64,000 nucleotides of DNA from DATARR01 sp036376245 (GTDB lineage: Bacteria; Acidobacteriota; Thermoanaerobaculia; Multivoradales; UBA5704): NCBI GenBank assembly GCA_036376245.1, contig DASVAS010000093.1:1-64000 (forward strand), written 5' to 3'. Below are positions 16,585 through 24,062 of the stretch, piece after piece. A model generated the notes under the pieces. That model did no database searches and was not told where the DNA came from. It saw only the letters and a program-made list of their open reading frames with translations. Position 1 is the first letter of the stretch, and each line of letters begins with the position of its first letter. Position numbers and translations under genes: made by a program.

Positions 16585-18386
16585 GATGCCTTGAGACCGT
16601 AGCGCTCCATCTTGATCGCCAGGCCGTTGCGCGACAGGCCCAGCAGCCGGGCCGCCTGGGACTTGTTGCCGTTCGTGCGGCGCAGGGCCTCGCGGATCGC
16701 CGCCTGCTCGGTGCTGCCCACCAGCCGCTCCAGCTCCAGGTCCGAGGCGGTGTCCACCCGGGCGGCGGGCGCCAGATTGCCGCTGCGGACCCGCTCCGGC
16801 AAGAGGTTCACATCCACCGGCCGTTCCTTGGGAGCCATGTAGACGAGCTGCCGGGCGATGTTCTCCAGCTCCGAGAGATTGCCCGGATAGTCGTAGCTCA
16901 GCAGGGCCGACATCGCCTTCACGGTGATGCCTTGCATGCGCTTGCCGGTCTCGTGGCAGAACCGGTTGATGTAGGACTGGATGAGCAGCGGCAGGTCCTC
17001 GCGCCGGTCCCGCAGCGGCGGCACCTCGATGGTGAACTGCGACAGCCGGTAGGCGAGGTCCACCCGGAAAAGGTCGCGGACCACGACCGTGTCCAGCGGC
17101 GCGCGGCTCCCCACCACCAGCCGGACGTCCACCGGATGGGCCTCGTTGCTGCCGGAGGGCTCCACCTCGCCCGAGCGGAGGAAGCGCACCAGCCGGGCCT
17201 GGAGCTCCATGGGGAGCTGCTCGATCTCGTCCAGGAACAGCGTGCCGCCGTGGGCCAGCAGGAGCTTGCCCTCGCGCCGCACCGGACCGCCCTTGCCCGG
17301 CACCTCGGCACCGAAGAGGTCGGCCTCGATCTGCTGCGGCCGCGCCCCGCCGCAGCTCGCGACGATGAACGGGCCGTGGCGCCGCGATCCCGAGAGATGG
17401 AGCGAGCGGGCCAGCAGGTCCTTGCCGACCCCCGGCTCGCCGCAGAGCAGCACGTGGACCGGCGGGTCCACCGCCGACCGGAGCTGCTCCACCACCTGCT
17501 TCATCAGTTGGGACTCCCCCACCACCAGATTCGGGTCCAGCGTCAGGTCCTGCTGCCCCGGGTGGCCCGGCAGGATCGGCTCGTACCACCCCACGTGGTG
17601 GACCAGCCCCAGCACCAGCAGGTGCCCGAGGGTGCTCAGCGCCTGCGCCGGCGACCAGTCCTCCAGCTCGAAGGACGGGAAGGCGGCCACCAGGGTGTAG
17701 TTGCGGTCCAGGGCGATGAACGACTGATAGAAGATCCAGGCGGGCGACTCCCCGAGCTCGCCGCGGAACGAGCCCCCGAGCGGCAGGCTGCTCGGAGAGG
17801 CGCGGTGCTTCAGGAGCTGCTCCATGAGCTTCTCGCCCGCGGAGAGCCAGGCCGGATCGCTGGCCACCACCAGCTTCTGGGCCGCGCCCTCGACCTCGCC
17901 GGTGAGCAGGAAGAGCGCGCCGCCCCCGAAGTCCGCCAACACCTGGGTCACCAGGGCCTCGGACGTGGTGCGGCTCTCGGCGTCGGCGAGCACCCACTCG
18001 CTGATGCGGTTCAGGTGCTCGATCATGCGGCAGGGGGTGATCCGCGGCGGCCCGGCCGGCGCCTCCTCGGCGGCCGGAGCCGGGGCCTTCTCCGGGCCGG
18101 GGATGATGTCCTCCACCAGCAGCGTCACGTTGCCGAGGCGGATCTCGTCCAGGACCTCCAGAGAGGCTTCCTTGACCTTGCGCCCGCTGACCAGCAGGCC
18201 CTTGCGGGTCCCGAGGTCCTCGATGCGCAGCTCCTTGCCGTCATAGAGGAGCCGCGCATGCTTCTGCGCCACTCCCGTATAAGGGAGATAGATGTCACAC
18301 TCGGGCCAGCTTCCTATGATCAGCTCGCTCCTGTGGACAGGGAACCGCCGGACGCCGTCCGGCGCGTAGGCAACCAGTCTCAACAT
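16581..18386 (-). CDS. FHA-AAA+-Fis regulator of the sigma-54 activator family lacking GAFTGA
   Basis: 601 residues: FHA domain (about 1-95, phosphothreonine reader, with IIGSWPECDIYLP), a GAF-like region (about 125-270), an AAA+ domain (Walker A GEPGVGKD, Walker B GGTLFLDEIE, arginine-finger region YRLSQFTIEVPPLRDRRED) and a C-terminal Fis-type HTH (NKSQAARLLGLSRNGLAIKM). Where sigma-54 activators have GAFTGA after ELFG, this protein reads DLFGAEVPGKGGPV, so contact with sigma-54 is doubtful and it may act through sigma-70 or as a repressor. A TACACT box nine bases before ATG 18386 and no Shine-Dalgarno suggest a nearly leaderless mRNA. Confidence 0.8.
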   Translation of the reverse strand: MLRLVAYAPDGVRRFPVHRSELIIGSWPECDIYLPYTGVAQKHARLLYDGKELRIEDLGTRKGLLVSGRKVKEASLEVLDEIRLGNVTLLVEDIIPGPEKAPAPAAEEAPAGPPRITPCRMIEHLNRISEWVLADAESRTTSEALVTQVLADFGGGALFLLTGEVEGAAQKLVVASDPAWLSAGEKLMEQLLKHRASPSSLPLGGSFRGELGESPAWIFYQSFIALDRNYTLVAAFPSFELEDWSPAQALSTLGHLLVLGLVHHVGWYEPILPGHPGQQDLTLDPNLVVGESQLMKQVVEQLRSAVDPPVHVLLCGEPGVGKDLLARSLHLSGSRRHGPFIVASCGGARPQQIEADLFGAEVPGKGGPVRREGKLLLAHGGTLFLDEIEQLPMELQARLVRFLRSGEVEPSGSNEAHPVDVRLVVGSRAPLDTVVVRDLFRVDLAYRLSQFTIEVPPLRDRREDLPLLIQSYINRFCHETGKRMQGITVKAMSALLSYDYPGNLSELENIARQLVYMAPKERPVDVNLLPERVRSGNLAPAARVDTASDLELERLVGSTEQAAIREALRRTNGNKSQAARLLGLSRNGLAIKMERYGLKAS

Positions 18387-18395
18387 CGGAGGGCA

Positions 18396-18401
18396 AGTGT
18401 A
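18396..18401 (-). promoter_or_regulatory. -10-like box close to the FHA regulator start
   Basis: TACACT on the minus strand, nine bases upstream of ATG 18386; no TG extension and no clear -35. It lies in the 91-base divergent region shared with the secreted protein gene at 18478. Confidence 0.35.
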
Positions 18402-18477
18402 CCCCCTCGCAAGGATCTTGCAAATCAGGCTCTCACCCGGGATCATTCGCCGGGCGCAGAGCTTTCAAGGAGCCATC

Positions 18478-19638
18478 ATGAGACTTCGTATGAGAACCAG
18501 GATCGCGGCCATCGCGAGCCTCTTGTTTCTGGGGACCTGGCCCCTCCTGGGCCAGCAGGTCAAGGGCGACCCGGCGCGCCTCATCCCCGCCCTCGCCTCC
18601 GCCGCCAAGACCGGCAAGGCGCCCGGGGCCGCCACGTCCAAAGCCCACCAGTGCGAACATTTCGGCGCCATCGCCTGCGGTCAGACGGTCAACGCCAGCC
18701 TGACCTCGGCGGACTGCGACCTGGAAGACGGCTCCTTCATCGACTTCTGGGAGTTCGACGGCAGCTCGGGGCAGACAGTCACCGTCACCATGACCTCCAG
18801 CCAGGTGGACCCCTTCCTCTTCCTCTTCGATCCGACCCCCGAGGAGGTGGCGAGGGACGACGACGGCGGCGGCGGCACCACCTCCCGCATCTCCTTCAAG
18901 CTGGACGCCACCGGCGTGTGGACCATCGGCGCCAACAGCGCCTTCCCCAGCGAGACCGGCAACTACTCGCTGACCCTCACCTGCACCGGCGGCCCCACGG
19001 GCGGCGGCGTGCCGGCGGCGCCCTCCAACCTGCGGGCCACTTCGGTCACCGAGACCGAGGTGGAGCTGGAGTGGAACGACAACTCCAACAACGAGATCGG
19101 CTTCCGCATCGAGCTGCGGGAAGAGGGCGGCGACTTCGAGGACATCGGCGGGGTCTCCGCCAATGCCACCGCCGCCGAGATCCAGGGGCTCGTGCCGGGG
19201 ACGATCTACACCTTCCGGGTGCGCGCCCGCAACGCCGCCGGCAACTCGGCGTACTCCAACGAGGTCACGGTATCGACTCCCGGAGGGGACGGCTTCCTCA
19301 CTTCGCCCTTCTTCCCGGACTTCCGGTTCAAGGTGCGGATCTTCCAGAACGCGGCCACCTTCCTCCAGGGCCGCAAGGAGAGCGCCTGCCTGCCGGAGAC
19401 CCTCTGCGTCAGCGGCGCCGTGGCCGGCCGCTCCGAGGTCTTCCTGCGCGTCATCGGCCCCCGGCCCAACGGCTACCTCTGGCCCACGATCGTCCGCTTC
19501 ACCCCCTCCCGGGTCGAGGTGGACATCCAGCAGATCAGCACGCAGGCCATGAAGACGTACGTCCTGGAAGCCGTGCCGCCGGACTCCCAGGAGCTGACCG
19601 GGCTGCAGGACCGGCAGGGGTTCCTGCCCCCTCCGTAG
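18478..19638 (+). CDS. Secreted PPC-domain / fibronectin type III protein
   Basis: 386 residues. Signal peptide (residues 1-25), then a bacterial pre-peptidase C-terminal (PPC) domain (about 70-175: DGSFIDFWEFDGSSGQTVTV, TGNYSLTLTC), one fibronectin type III domain (about 182-272: APSNLRATSVTETEVELEW, YTFRVRARNAAG) and a C-terminal beta domain of about 100 residues (FRFKVRIFQNAATFLQGRKE) with a cysteine pair. No enzyme domain is seen, so it is probably an extracellular adhesion or scaffold protein; this layout is frequent in Acidobacteriota. ATG 18478 has a CAAGGAG site. Divergent from the FHA regulator, which may control it. Confidence 0.82.
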   Translation: MRLRMRTRIAAIASLLFLGTWPLLGQQVKGDPARLIPALASAAKTGKAPGAATSKAHQCEHFGAIACGQTVNASLTSADCDLEDGSFIDFWEFDGSSGQTVTVTMTSSQVDPFLFLFDPTPEEVARDDDGGGGTTSRISFKLDATGVWTIGANSAFPSETGNYSLTLTCTGGPTGGGVPAAPSNLRATSVTETEVELEWNDNSNNEIGFRIELREEGGDFEDIGGVSANATAAEIQGLVPGTIYTFRVRARNAAGNSAYSNEVTVSTPGGDGFLTSPFFPDFRFKVRIFQNAATFLQGRKESACLPETLCVSGAVAGRSEVFLRVIGPRPNGYLWPTIVRFTPSRVEVDIQQISTQAMKTYVLEAVPPDSQELTGLQDRQGFLPPP

Positions 19639-19648
19639 GCCCTCACGG

Positions 19649-19674
19649 GCGGGGGAGGTGTTATCCTCCCCCGC
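19649..19674 (+). promoter_or_regulatory. hemE extended -10 inside a hairpin
   Basis: GCGGGGGAGG (19649-19658) and CCTCCCCCGC (19665-19674) form a perfect 10-bp hairpin that can end transcription from the upstream gene. The same DNA carries TGTTATCCT (19659-19667), an extended -10 eight bases before the GTG start of hemE. Confidence 0.5.
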
Positions 19675-19675
19675 C

Positions 19676-20701
19676 GTGAACGACCTCTTTCTACGCGCCG
19701 CTCGCGGCGAAGCGACCGAGCGCCGGCCGGTGTGGATCATGCGCCAGGCCGGCCGCTACCTCCCTGAATACCGGGCCGTCCGCCAGCAGGTGGACTTCCT
19801 CACCCTCTGCAAAACCCCCGAGCTGGCCGCCGAAGTGACGATCCAGCCCGTGGACATCCTCGGCGTGGACGCCGCCATCCTCTTCGCGGACATCCTGCTC
19901 CCCCTGGAGGCCATGGGCGCGGAGCTGCGCTTCGTGAAGGGGGACGGCCCCAGCTTCCCGAACCCCGTCCGCACCCGCGAGGACGTCCAGCGCCTGCGCG
20001 CGCCGGACGTGGACGAGACCCTCGGCTACGTCTTCGACGCCATGCGCCTGGTGCGCCGAGAGCTCGACGGCCGGGTGCCCGTGCTCGGCTTCGGCGGCAC
20101 GCCCTGGACCCTCGCCGCCTATCTCGTGGAGGGGGGCGGCTCCAAGCACTTCGAGCATCTCCTGGCCTGGAGCTACGGCGATCCGGAAGGCCTCGCCCTG
20201 CTGCTGGACCGCCTCGCCGACACCTCGATCGCCTACCTGCTGGGCCAGATCGCAGCCGGCGCCCAGGCCGTCCAGCTCTTCGACACCTGGGGCGGCCTCC
20301 TGGACCGCGAGCGCTGGCGCACCCTCGCCCTGCCGCCGCTGCGGCGGATCGCGGAGGCCCTGACGGGCAAGGTCCCCCTGATCTACTACATCAACGGCGG
20401 CACCCACCTGCTCCCCGTGCTGTCGGAGCTGCCGGTGGACGTGCTCTCGGTGGATTGGCGCGTCCCGCTCTCCGAGGTGCGGCAGATCACGGGGGCGAAG
20501 GTCCTGCAGGGGAATCTGGACCCTGCGGCGCTCCTCGCCCCCATCCCGGAGATCGAGCGCCGGACCCGCGTGGTGATCGAACAGGGGCGCGGGGGCGGGC
20601 ACATCATGAACCTGGGGCACGGAATCCTGCCCATGGTGCCGGTGGAGCACGCCCGGGCGTTCGTGGAAACCGTCAAGGCGACGCCCCAAAGCATCCCGTA
20701 A
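19676..20701 (+). CDS. hemE: Uroporphyrinogen decarboxylase
   Basis: 341 residues. Converts uroporphyrinogen III to coproporphyrinogen III in haem synthesis. Family signatures are plain: PVWIMRQAGRYLPEYR near the N-terminus, the ILFADILLP segment with the catalytic aspartate, GFGGTPWTLAAYLVEGGGS and the C-terminal GHGILPMVPVEHA. GTG 19676 gives the canonical VNDLFLRA start; a GTG at 19658 would add six residues encoded by the hairpin arm and is less likely. No Shine-Dalgarno is present; a -10 element eight bases upstream predicts a leaderless mRNA. No other haem gene is adjacent. Confidence 0.95.
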   Translation: MNDLFLRAARGEATERRPVWIMRQAGRYLPEYRAVRQQVDFLTLCKTPELAAEVTIQPVDILGVDAAILFADILLPLEAMGAELRFVKGDGPSFPNPVRTREDVQRLRAPDVDETLGYVFDAMRLVRRELDGRVPVLGFGGTPWTLAAYLVEGGGSKHFEHLLAWSYGDPEGLALLLDRLADTSIAYLLGQIAAGAQAVQLFDTWGGLLDRERWRTLALPPLRRIAEALTGKVPLIYYINGGTHLLPVLSELPVDVLSVDWRVPLSEVRQITGAKVLQGNLDPAALLAPIPEIERRTRVVIEQGRGGGHIMNLGHGILPMVPVEHARAFVETVKATPQSIP

Positions 20702-20731
20702 GGCAACACGTCTTCCCAGGCCAGAACGTTT

Positions 20732-20749
20732 TTCTACTCGCGAGTAGAA
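20732..20749. promoter_or_regulatory. 18-bp perfect palindrome upstream of a toxin-antitoxin operon
   Basis: TTCTACTCGCGAGTAGAA is a perfect palindrome. It lies 43 bases before the first start codon of the operon at 20792, a suitable operator position for the XRE protein encoded at 21289. It could instead be a terminator stem for hemE, but no T-run follows. Confidence 0.55.
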
Positions 20750-20791
20750 GCCCAGGGTATTGTCCTGGGAGCCACGACTTATCCTGCTAAG

Positions 20792-20872
20792 ATGAAGTGG
20801 CTTTTCGAGTATCTTGCGCCCGAGTACCGCCACCATGAACGTGATGACGACAGGGAGATCATAGAATTGTGA
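20792..20872 (+). CDS. Possible 26-residue leader ORF coupled to the RelE-like toxin gene
   Basis: A short frame from ATG 20792 encodes a charged 26-residue peptide starting MKWLFEYLAPEY and ending at a TGA that overlaps the GTG start of the next gene by two bases. TATCCT lies six bases before the ATG, as at the leaderless starts in this window. The overlap suggests translational coupling of the toxin to this frame. No homology is recognised; it may simply be the untranslated lead. Confidence 0.4.
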   Translation: MKWLFEYLAPEYRHHERDDDREIIEL

Positions 20873-21279
20873 TATCCTACGAGTATGTGGAATTCGAGGA
20901 GCGCGGCGGCAAGAGGATCATCACCTATAGAGTCATCACGGACTGGCCGCCTGGAGAGAAGCGACAAAGGACAGCTCTCAAGGTTCGGTTGATCATGCTT
21001 GCAGGGGTGGACCGTAATCAAGCAGTTGGCAGTCTGATTTTTAAGACCAAAACGGAAGGCATCTATTATGCGAAGATGCGAGGCAATGTGGCCCTCCGGC
21101 CGCGTCTTTGCCTAGGTCCTACAAAACCCGACGAAGAAGTAACCTTTCTTGAACGTGCAACCGAAGTCAACTTCAAAGTAGTGCCCAAGGATGCCTGTGA
21201 ACGCGCTAGAGCACGCATGAAGAAATTAGAGAACGACGACTCTCAGCGTCTTTTAATTCGGCTAGACGAGCTTGCGTGA
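20869..21279 (+). CDS. Putative RelE/HigB (Gp49-like) toxin
   Basis: 136 residues, no clear family by eye. The C-terminal half (IYYAKMRGNVALRPRLCLG, VTFLERATEVNFKVVPKDAC, ERARARMKKLE) follows the strand-strand-helix order of phage Gp49-like HigB toxins, where a final strand reads like LHGFxKKTxKTP and a helix of the ERAKxRMK type follows. An XRE antitoxin-like gene lies ten bases downstream, the typical toxin-first order of higBA. If correct it would be a ribosome-dependent mRNA nuclease. Start GTG 20869 overlaps the leader ORF stop. Base composition is lower in GC than the surrounding core genes. Confidence 0.55.
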   Translation: MISYEYVEFEERGGKRIITYRVITDWPPGEKRQRTALKVRLIMLAGVDRNQAVGSLIFKTKTEGIYYAKMRGNVALRPRLCLGPTKPDEEVTFLERATEVNFKVVPKDACERARARMKKLENDDSQRLLIRLDELA

Positions 21280-21288
21280 GGTGCAGCC

Positions 21289-21759
21289 ATGAAAAAAATT
21301 CACAAGCTTCTCAAGGAAGAGCTTCAGGACCCAGAGCTACGTACTGCCTATGCGGAGGAATTCCTCCATTCTTATATCGCTCTCCAGATCAAAACGCTTC
21401 GTCAGCAGAGGAACTGGAGTCAGGAAGAACTAGCGCAACGGGCCGGTATGAAGCAGTCTAGGATATCCGCCATGGAACAGGCGGATTATGACGCTTGGAG
21501 CGTGCGTACTCTTAAACGTTTGGCTGAAGCTTTTGACTTGGCCTTGTTGGTGCAATTTCAAACCTATGGCAAATTTCTCGACAATGTGACCGCCGTTTCC
21601 CGTCCCGAGTTAGAGCGCTCCTCATTCCCCGATGACCCCGCCTTCCAAGTCAGTACTCAACAGGAGGCGACCGCTAGTGATGCGATAGCGACCGCGGCAC
21701 CTTTTCGAGGGAGACCCATCAATACCGGGACTCCGCTCAAGGTGGCCAGTTATGGCTGA
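21289..21759 (+). CDS. XRE-family transcriptional regulator / antitoxin
   Basis: 156 residues. A canonical HTH_3 lies at about residues 33-85: IKTLRQQRNWSQEELAQRAG, MKQSRISAMEQ and TLKRLAEAFDLAL. The N-terminal helix and the long C-terminal tail (95-156) have no recognised domain. Placed after a RelE-like gene and before a gene that overlaps it by eight bases, it is most simply the antitoxin and autoregulator of this operon; the palindrome at 20732 is a candidate site. Confidence 0.82.
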   Translation: MKKIHKLLKEELQDPELRTAYAEEFLHSYIALQIKTLRQQRNWSQEELAQRAGMKQSRISAMEQADYDAWSVRTLKRLAEAFDLALLVQFQTYGKFLDNVTAVSRPELERSSFPDDPAFQVSTQQEATASDAIATAAPFRGRPINTGTPLKVASYG

Positions 21760-22201
21760 GCACCGCTGGTCCATACTGTGCGCTCGTGGAGTAATAGACA
21801 AGTATTCGAACATGCTTAGCCTGCTGGAGGTAACTGACGAGCTGACAATCCAGGAAATTTTGGAGCCTGTGCCAGACAATCCTGCTCTGGATGTAAATCT
21901 GCATCTGGTGTCGATGTGGTTCCGTGGACAATCCGATCAGCCAGAAAAATTTTGGTGTTCGTGCATCATAACCGCTCCGAATGGCGATACGTTTGAAACT
22001 TTGTCGGAACCCCTGGAGGGAAACCTGGAGACGGTCCCTCGAACGCGCCTGATTTTCAGAATCCAGTCAATGCCGTTCAGAGGAGCGGGTACCTACTACT
22101 TTGATGTAGTAGCAGCCGAAAGCCCGGCAGGGCCTTTCCCGGTTGTCGCCAGGGTGCCCCTAGAGATCAAGATGAGCGTGGGCGCCGCTGCTACTCCTTG
22201 A
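21752..22201 (+). CDS. Small beta-rich protein resembling DUF6941
   Basis: 149 residues starting MAEHRWSILCARGVIDKYSN, followed by LLEVTDELTIQ and a run of alternating strands (LHLVSMWFRGQSD, WCSCIITAPNGDTFET, LIFRIQSMPFRGAGTYYFDV). It resembles the DUF6941 family as I remember it, whose function is unknown; the assignment is not certain. The start overlaps the XRE gene by eight bases, so it is part of the same transcript, making a three-gene unit unlike a plain toxin-antitoxin pair. Confidence 0.6.
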   Translation: MAEHRWSILCARGVIDKYSNMLSLLEVTDELTIQEILEPVPDNPALDVNLHLVSMWFRGQSDQPEKFWCSCIITAPNGDTFETLSEPLEGNLETVPRTRLIFRIQSMPFRGAGTYYFDVVAAESPAGPFPVVARVPLEIKMSVGAAATP

Positions 22202-22343
22202 CTTCTTCCCCTAACGCGCCAGAGCAGCCTTCCGAGTTGATTCTCACCGCTCCTCGGAAGTCATCTTCGCGGCGCGGGCGTGGATTCTCCTAAAGGCCCT
22301 TCCCTCGGTAGGAGCCTCTTCCCACTGGTCCGAAGGTTCCGGG

Positions 22344-22371
22344 CGAGCGGGTAGCACCTTCTACCCGCTCG
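22344..22371. terminator. Hairpin between convergent operons
   Basis: CGAGCGGGTAG pairs with CTACCCGCTCG across a six-base loop: an 11-bp perfect stem midway between the DUF6941-like gene and the minus-strand hydrolase gene. No strong T-run on either side. Confidence 0.55.
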
Positions 22372-22389
22372 TACGGACAATCCGGGCAG

Positions 22390-23322
22390 TCAGTGATGCG
22401 TGCCGTCCGCGTGGGTATGCGACCTGGGCGACGTCAGGCTGGCGTGGATCGTCTCGATCCAGGCGTCGGTCTTGATGAACCCGGTCCCCCAGGACTTCCA
22501 CTCCTCCGGAAGTCCCTCGGACTTGATCTCCGCCAGGCTCTTGCCGGCGTCGATCTTCTTGCGGACGATCCCCACCGTCTCGGTCAGCATGCGGTGATAC
22601 TTCTTCAGGTCGTCCAGCGTCGAGAGCGGGCCATGCCCGGGGATGATCTTCACGTTCGCCGGCACCTGCCCGATCACCTTGCCGATGTTGTCTACCAGCC
22701 CCTGCACGCTGCCGCCGCTCTCCAGGTCGACGAACGGGAAGGCGTTGGCGAAGAAGGTGTCCCCCATGTGGACCACGTTCGAGCCGGTGAAGAAGATGAT
22801 GCTGTCCCCGTCCGTGTGACCGTGGGGGAAGTGGATCACCCTGATCTCCTCGCCGTTGAAGTGGACGGAGAGGGACTCGCCGAAGGTGATCACCGGCAGC
22901 GCCTCCGCGGGCGCCGGCGGCACCTGCTCGCCCCGCAGCTTCTGCCCCTTGGCGAGGCGCTTGCGGACGTTGTCGTGGGCGACGATCGACGCTTCCTTGC
23001 CGAAGACCGGATTGCCGCCGGTGTGGTCGAAGTGCCAGTGGGTGTTGAGGACGAACCGGAGCTTGCCGTCCCCCAAGCCCTTGAGGGCGGCGCGGATCTT
23101 GTCGGCCAGCGGCGCGAACTGGTCGTCCACGATGAGGATGCCGTCGCTCCCCACCGACACGCCGATGTTGCCGCCGGCGCCCACCAGCATGTGAACCTTG
23201 CCGGCCACCGGCGTGGCCGTGACCTGCACCTGGGAAAAGTCGCGCTGCTGCCCCGCCGCCGGCAGGGCGACCGTGGCGGACATCGCGAGGGCGAAGCAGG
23301 CGAAAAGCGTCTTCCGCATCAT
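22390..23322 (-). CDS. Secreted metallo-beta-lactamase-fold hydrolase
   Basis: 310 residues. Signal peptide ends near LPAAGQ. The zinc ligands of the MBL fold are in THWHFDHTGG (HxHxDH), HGHTDGD (His), MGDTFF (Asp) and IPGHGP (His). The set resembles periplasmic MBL-fold hydrolases of the subclass B3-like or cyclase-like groups; true beta-lactamase activity is uncertain. Start is the first of two ATG codons at 23322, with GGAGG five bases before. An extended -10 lies upstream at 23355-23363. The C-terminus is His-rich (SHTHADGTHH). Confidence 0.85.
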   Translation of the reverse strand: MMRKTLFACFALAMSATVALPAAGQQRDFSQVQVTATPVAGKVHMLVGAGGNIGVSVGSDGILIVDDQFAPLADKIRAALKGLGDGKLRFVLNTHWHFDHTGGNPVFGKEASIVAHDNVRKRLAKGQKLRGEQVPPAPAEALPVITFGESLSVHFNGEEIRVIHFPHGHTDGDSIIFFTGSNVVHMGDTFFANAFPFVDLESGGSVQGLVDNIGKVIGQVPANVKIIPGHGPLSTLDDLKKYHRMLTETVGIVRKKIDAGKSLAEIKSEGLPEEWKSWGTGFIKTDAWIETIHASLTSPRSHTHADGTHH

Positions 23323-23354
23323 CGATCCTCCGTGGGTTTGATGAACCGCCGCGC

Positions 23355-23363
23355 AATCTAGCA
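23355..23363 (-). promoter_or_regulatory. Extended -10 element of the MBL-fold hydrolase gene
   Basis: TGCTAGATT on the minus strand, 32 bases before ATG 23322, leaving room for the Shine-Dalgarno. It is close to the end of the upstream pseudopilin gene (stop at 23367). Confidence 0.4.
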
Positions 23364-23366
23364 CGG

Positions 23367-23996
23367 CTAGTACCATTCCCAGGATTTGCCCCGCCCGCCC
23401 ACCTCGCCCTGGACCCAGTAGTCCCGGCTCTCGGGATCGAACTTGCGGATCTCGATCTTGCCCGTGGCCAGCGAGGTGACGACCACCTCCAGGAAGTTCC
23501 CGCGCTCGTCACCGAAACGGATGGCCCCGGTCTGGACGGCCGAGCCGTCGGTCTTGAACTCCTCCCAGCCTCCGCGCGGGCACTCGGAGCACGAGGAGTC
23601 GTCGTCGAAGTTGATGAGGGCGTTGGCCTGCTCGGGCGACTCGTCCTCGGCGCCCCAGAACGAGACTCCCCTGGGGAGCGGATAGCGACCCAGCTCGCGG
23701 TCCTTGGCCGCGTCGAACGCGCCGTCGCGGTCGAGGTCCGCGAAGGCGTAGACCACGTCGCCGTCGTAGTCGGCCATGACGCGGACGGGGGCGCGGCCGC
23801 GGAGGGATTCGAGGCGGGCCACCTGCATCAGGGTGCCGGTCTGCCGCGTGACGCCCTCGATCTTGTTGCGTTGGAGGAAACGGTCCAGGAACGGCGCCAT
23901 GAACGCCATCAGGATCCCGGCCAGGGCCAGGACGACCAGCAGCTCGATCATGGTGAAACCCGCCGCCCGGCGGGCGCTGCGACGAAAATCGGCCAT
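23367..23996 (-). CDS. Type IV pilin-like pseudopilin (GspH/FimT type)
   Basis: 209 residues. A basic leader (ADFRRSARRAAG) precedes GFTMIELLVVLALAGIL, the prepilin peptidase site (G/F, with Glu at +5) and the hydrophobic assembly helix. The C-terminal part is a beta-rich domain with a Cys pair (SSCSECP) and Asp-rich loops. Single minor pseudopilins of this kind prime type IV pili or type II secretion; the other pilus genes are not in this window. ATG 23996 has a CAGAGGAG-type site. Confidence 0.88.
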   Translation of the reverse strand: MADFRRSARRAAGFTMIELLVVLALAGILMAFMAPFLDRFLQRNKIEGVTRQTGTLMQVARLESLRGRAPVRVMADYDGDVVYAFADLDRDGAFDAAKDRELGRYPLPRGVSFWGAEDESPEQANALINFDDDSSCSECPRGGWEEFKTDGSAVQTGAIRFGDERGNFLEVVVTSLATGKIEIRKFDPESRDYWVQGEVGGRGKSWEWY

Positions 23997-24062
23997 GAGC
24001 GGCTCCTCTCAGGAAGAGCTGAAAGAGCGGTTCAGGCCTTGAAGCGTATCACGAAATGGCCA

